A stretch of 17,014 nt of DNA from Pseudomonadota bacterium (lineage in GTDB: Bacteria; Pseudomonadota; Alphaproteobacteria; Rhizobiales; Devosiaceae), in assembly GCA_023431205.1 (NCBI GenBank), contig JAEYXQ010000118.1:1-17014 (forward strand), given 5' to 3'. The notes beneath the pieces are model-generated. The model did not search any database and had not been told where the DNA came from. It saw nothing but the letters and a program-made list of their open reading frames with translations. Positions 14,715 to 17,014 of the stretch are shown piece after piece; within the stretch, counting starts at the first letter, position 1, and each line of letters starts with the position of its first letter. The position numbers and the translations under genes are program-made.

Positions 14715-14756
14715 GGGCGGGTCTATATCATCGCCCATATGACAGGGGAGCGACAG
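14715..14756 (-). promoter_or_regulatory. Pho-box-like direct repeat and -10 in front of phoR
   Basis: Read leftward, CTGTCGC-TCCC-CTGTCAT (14756-14739) is two seven-base repeats with a four-base spacer, the PhoB-box layout. The second repeat matches consensus CTGTCAT exactly; the first has 5 of 7, and the spacer is GC-rich where an AT-rich one is usual. A -10-like TATAGA (14727-14722) starts 11 bases after the box, as in PhoB-activated promoters where the box replaces the -35. A start near 14715 would place the transcript just ahead of AGGGAG at 14704-14699. The box also overlaps the ribosome-site region of the divergent ppk2 gene. Confidence 0.45.
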
Positions 14757-14763
14757 CACCGCC

Positions 14764-15621
14764 GTGAGCGACATTCTCGACCAGTTCGACATCAACGATC
14801 CGCATCTGCCCAAGGCGGTCAAGGACCATGCCCTTACATCCGGCGACTACCCCTACACCGAGAAGCTGGGCAAGGACGAGTTCGAGGAGCACATGCACCG
14901 GCTGCAGGTGCAACTTGTGCGGCTGCAGGCGCACATGGCGCGCCATGGCGATCGCATCGTCATCCTGTTCGAGGGGCGCGACGCTGCCGGCAAGGGCGGG
15001 GCCATCAAGGCGTATCTGCAGAACCTGAACCCTCGCTACAACACCGTCGTGGCCCTGCCCAAGCCCAACGACCGCGAGCGCACGCAGTGGTATTTCCAGC
15101 GCTATGTCGACTGGCTCCCGGCCGCCGGCGAGGCGGCGCTGTTCGACCGTTCCTGGTACAACCGCGCCGGGGTCGAGCGGGTGATGGGCTTTGCCACGCC
15201 GGAGGAGGTGGCGCTGTTTCTCGAAGAGGCGCCGGAATTCGAGAAGCGCATCGTCAAGGACGGCATCCACCTGTTCAAGTTCTGGCTGTCGATCGGCCGG
15301 GAGATGCAGCTCAAGCGCTTCCACGACCGCCGGCACGATCCGCTCAAGACCTGGAAACTGTCGCCCATGGACCTCGAGGCGCTCGGCAAATGGCACGACT
15401 ATTCCGATGCCCGTAACGAGATGCTGCGCCGCACCGACACGCTGCATGCCCCCTGGACCGTGATAAGGGCCAACGACAAGCGCCGGGCCCGGCTGGCGGT
15501 GATCCAGACCGTGCTCGACCGGCTCGACTACGAGGGCAAGGACCCGGCCGCCATCGGCGACATCGATCCCAATATCCGCATGCACGCGGCGGACTTCCTT
15601 GACCTCAGGGAAGTCGAGTAA
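14764..15621 (+). CDS. ppk2: Polyphosphate kinase 2
   Basis: A 285-residue single-domain PPK2 enzyme, which transfers phosphate between polyphosphate and nucleoside diphosphates (running toward GTP/ATP in class I members). The Walker A is FEGRDAAGKGGAIK (69-82). The Walker B region is LFDRSWYNRAGVERVMGF (126-143), and the basic lid is RRHDPLKTWKLSPMD (189-203). HLFKFWLSIGREMQLKRF is also a family signature. Length and motifs fit class I, though class cannot be fixed by eye. The start is a GTG at 14764; GGGGAG lies upstream at a longish 13-base spacing, and no closer site is seen. It is divergent from phoR, linking polyphosphate metabolism to phosphate sensing, and is followed after 50 bases by the N-formylglutamate amidohydrolase gene. 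Confidence 0.93.
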   Translation: MSDILDQFDINDPHLPKAVKDHALTSGDYPYTEKLGKDEFEEHMHRLQVQLVRLQAHMARHGDRIVILFEGRDAAGKGGAIKAYLQNLNPRYNTVVALPKPNDRERTQWYFQRYVDWLPAAGEAALFDRSWYNRAGVERVMGFATPEEVALFLEEAPEFEKRIVKDGIHLFKFWLSIGREMQLKRFHDRRHDPLKTWKLSPMDLEALGKWHDYSDARNEMLRRTDTLHAPWTVIRANDKRRARLAVIQTVLDRLDYEGKDPAAIGDIDPNIRMHAADFLDLREVE

Positions 15622-15671
15622 GGGCAAGCTGCCGCGACGGACGGCGGGCAACACGAATCACCGGGCACGCG

Positions 15672-16442
15672 ATGCAGACGGACGGCTGGCGCGAAAAGGC
15701 AGTTCTGGTTTCCAATGCGCGGGGCAGTTCGCCCTTCGTGGTGGTGTGCGACCATGCCAGCAACCGCTTCCCCCAGCGCTATGGTACGTTGGGGCTGACG
15801 CCGATCGAGCGGCTGAGCCATATCGCCTGGGATCCCGGTGCCCTGGCGCTCTCCCGGGCGCTGTCGGGGCTGCTCGACGCGCCGCTGGTGGAGTCCACCG
15901 TCAGCCGGCTGATCATCGACTGCAACCGCGAACTCGACGCCCCCGACCTGATCTGGACGCTGTCGGAAGCCACGCGCATCGCCGCCAATGAAGGCCTCGA
16001 CGAGGCGGAGCGCGCATTCCGCATCACCCATTACCACCGGCCCTACCACGCCTCGATCGAGACCCTGCTCGAGGCTCGCCGCCATGCCGGTCAGGAAACC
16101 ATCCTGGTGTGCGTGCACTCGTTCACGCCGGTCTACCATGGCGTCGAGCGGCCCTGGCCGATCGGCCTGCTGCACGGCCTCGATGCCGGTTTCACCCAGG
16201 CGCTCTACGGCGCCCTCGAGGCCGAGGATCCCACGCTCAATGTCGGCTGGAACGAGCCCTATGCCGCGCTCAAGGGCGTGACCCTCACCCTCGAGCGGCA
16301 CGGCGATGGGCGAGGGATCGAGGCCACCATGATCGAGATGCGCCACGACGAAATCCTCGAGCCGCGCGGCGTCACCCGCTGGGCCAGCCGCCTCGCCCGC
16401 TGCCTGACGCTGGCGAGGGAACTCCGCCGCGAAGCCCGGTAG
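15672..16442 (+). CDS. N-formylglutamate amidohydrolase family protein
   Basis: A 256-residue protein of the N-formylglutamate amidohydrolase (FGase) family. Recognisable conserved blocks are VVVCDHASNRFP (23-34), SRLIIDCNRELDAP (78-91), ITHYHRPYH (118-126) and VCVHSFTPVYHG (147-158), which supply the likely metal-binding histidines and acidic residues. True HutG enzymes release formate from N-formylglutamate at the end of one histidine-degradation route. No hut gene is near, and many rhizobial relatives in this family are unassigned, so the substrate is uncertain and I give no symbol. The ATG at 15672 has only a weak GGG upstream. Transcription probably continues from ppk2, 50 bases away. 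The gene is followed directly by extragenic palindromes. Confidence 0.88.
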   Translation: MQTDGWREKAVLVSNARGSSPFVVVCDHASNRFPQRYGTLGLTPIERLSHIAWDPGALALSRALSGLLDAPLVESTVSRLIIDCNRELDAPDLIWTLSEATRIAANEGLDEAERAFRITHYHRPYHASIETLLEARRHAGQETILVCVHSFTPVYHGVERPWPIGLLHGLDAGFTQALYGALEAEDPTLNVGWNEPYAALKGVTLTLERHGDGRGIEATMIEMRHDEILEPRGVTRWASRLARCLTLARELRREAR

Positions 16443-16457
16443 CGCATCGGTGCCCGC

Positions 16458-16554
16458 GACCTCGTGGTTCGACGAGCTCAGGATGAGGTCTATGAGAGAG
16501 CGGTCGCACCGAAGCTCCATAGACCTCGTGGTGAGCCTGTCGAACCACGAGGTC
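16458..16554. repeat. Head-to-head pair of GACCTCGTGGT-family palindromes
   Basis: The first copy (16458-16490) has arms GACCTCGTGGT and AGGATGAGGTC around loop TCGACGAGCTC. The second (16522-16554) is perfect: GACCTCGTGGT, loop GAGCCTGTCGA, ACCACGAGGTC. The loops show they lie in opposite orientation, 31 bases apart, as in a BIME. They begin 16 bases after the FGase stop codon. Related single copies are at 13338-13370 and, degenerate, at 3931-3958. Confidence 0.8.
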
Positions 16555-16599
16555 GGTAACACTGCACGTGCGGTCTCTCCGCTCCTTCACCACCCTCAT

Positions 16600-16714
16600 C
16601 ACCCCCCACCCAACCTCCCCCTGAAGGGGGAGGGGCCGCATCGAGTTTGCCGCGGCACCTCGGCACCCACCGGCCTGGTCCCTCCCCCGCTCGCGGGGGA
16701 GGTTAGGTGGGGGC
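16600..16714. repeat. Composite pair of GC-rich extragenic palindromes (copy 2)
   Basis: The left hairpin (about 16612-16635) has arms CCTCCCC / GGGGAGG with the CTGAAG loop type. The right hairpin (16681-16702) has arms CCTCCCCCGC / GCGGGGGAGG. Outer tails CCCACCCAA and TTAGGTGGG point away from each other. It is the same two-subtype composite as 111-212 but inverted as a unit: the CTTCAG/CTGAAG-type half is here on the left and the GCAAGC/GCTCGC-type half on the right. Confidence 0.65.
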
Positions 16715-17014
16715 CGGCAAACAGCGACCCCCACAAATCTATCCCGCTTATCCCCTCTCCCTCCACCTCCTGCATACTCCCCCCATCTCTTCCGCGCGGG
16801 GCGGCCTGCAGCGACCAGTGGCGGAAGGACGGCCGGGCAGGGAAGGTCGCTCTTTCCCTGGGCTCGTGGGTGGTCCGCTCAGGTTCGGCGAGGATGGATC
16901 TTCCATCCCCCTGTCCGAAATGGAGTCGTCGCACCCCGTTCTAAAATCCCGGCGCCCCGAGGCGGTGACGTCTCACTAAATAAATGCTCAGAGGCGGCAT
17001 CCGCCTCGGGGCCC
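16715..17014. other. Non-coding right end with small hairpins
   Basis: No credible gene is seen here. Frames open across it lack starts with ribosome sites and run through the repeats. A tight hairpin GGATGGA-TCT-TCCATCC occupies 16892-16908. A second structured segment lies at 16955-17011. The sequence between is C-rich then mixed. It may be the upstream region or the 3' region of a gene beyond the window, or hold a small RNA; nothing here lets me decide. Confidence 0.4.
16955..17011. promoter_or_regulatory. Two alternative hairpins sharing one arm
   Basis: CCCCGAGGCGG (16955-16965) can pair with CCGCCTCGGGG (17001-17011) over 11 bases. The later GAGGCGG (16991-16997) can instead pair with CCGCCTC (17001-17007) across a three-base CAT loop. 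The two folds exclude each other. Read leftward, the small hairpin is followed by TGAGCATTTATTTAG, so it may simply be the terminator of a leftward gene outside the window. Confidence 0.35.

Noticed and set aside
16458..16714. CRISPR array
   Set aside because: Repeats are few, of two different families, in opposite orientations and unevenly spaced. There is no cas gene.
16450..16979. Open frames of 90-164 codons at the right end
   Set aside because: They translate the palindromic repeats and C-rich DNA, lack ribosome sites and match no family I know.
16985..17014. ATG at 16985 as the start of a gene running off the window (MLRGGIRLGA)
   Set aside because: No Shine-Dalgarno precedes it, and the codons coincide with the hairpin arms, so base pairing explains the sequence better.

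Overview
The window is GC-rich, gene-dense chromosomal DNA that looks alphaproteobacterial, most likely Hyphomicrobiales and Devosia-like. That placement is an inference from protein content, strong third-position GC bias and families of GC-rich extragenic palindromes; no rRNA or marker gene is present to prove it. It contains 13 protein genes of recognisable or describable type, one of them only 35 codons long. There is no tRNA, rRNA, phage gene, transposase or CRISPR array.

Layout, left to right. A repeat-bearing 3' region (1-232) is followed by a leftward ABC half-transporter exporter (233-2029). A largely empty stretch (2030-2267) leads to a hairpin-plus-T-tract terminator (2268-2312). 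This ends a leftward gene for a 35-residue single-span membrane microprotein (2380-2487), whose promoter carries a near-perfect FNR/FixK-type box. Rightward from the same gap is an M29 aminopeptidase (2634-3878). A leftward SDR dehydrogenase very like BDH2 / 2-keto-3-deoxy-L-fuconate dehydrogenase (4048-4797) is divergent from a fuconolactonase-type amidohydrolase (5004-5831), a xylose-isomerase-like TIM-barrel protein (5880-6719) and a triple-PAS GGDEF diguanylate cyclase (6744-8486). A leftward block then holds a LOG-family nucleotide phosphoribohydrolase (11495-12355), soluble transhydrogenase SthA (9980-11395) and a dithiol-disulfide flavoprotein reductase (8513-9892). A DUF817 membrane protein (12450-13310) is divergent from LOG. 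A PhoR-type histidine kinase (13388-14635 or slightly longer) is divergent from polyphosphate kinase 2 (14764-15621), which is followed by an N-formylglutamate-amidohydrolase family protein (15672-16442). The last 570 bases are non-coding and rich in palindromes.

How it works together (inference). The SDR, lactonase and TIM-barrel genes look like part of a deoxy-sugar/aldonate catabolic set, with a palindromic operator candidate between the divergent genes. The phoR-ppk2 pair is a phosphate-sensing and polyphosphate module; a Pho-box-like direct repeat with a correctly spaced -10 lies in front of phoR. LOG, sthA and the second flavoprotein may be co-transcribed redox/nucleotide housekeeping genes.

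Most of the window is ordinary housekeeping and accessory metabolism. The item most likely to be undescribed is the microprotein at 2380-2487, because promoter, Shine-Dalgarno, reading frame and terminator all agree. Secondary points are the non-ATG start of phoR, a cysteine cluster in a PAS domain of the diguanylate cyclase, and two families of paired extragenic palindromes lying at the 3' ends of genes.
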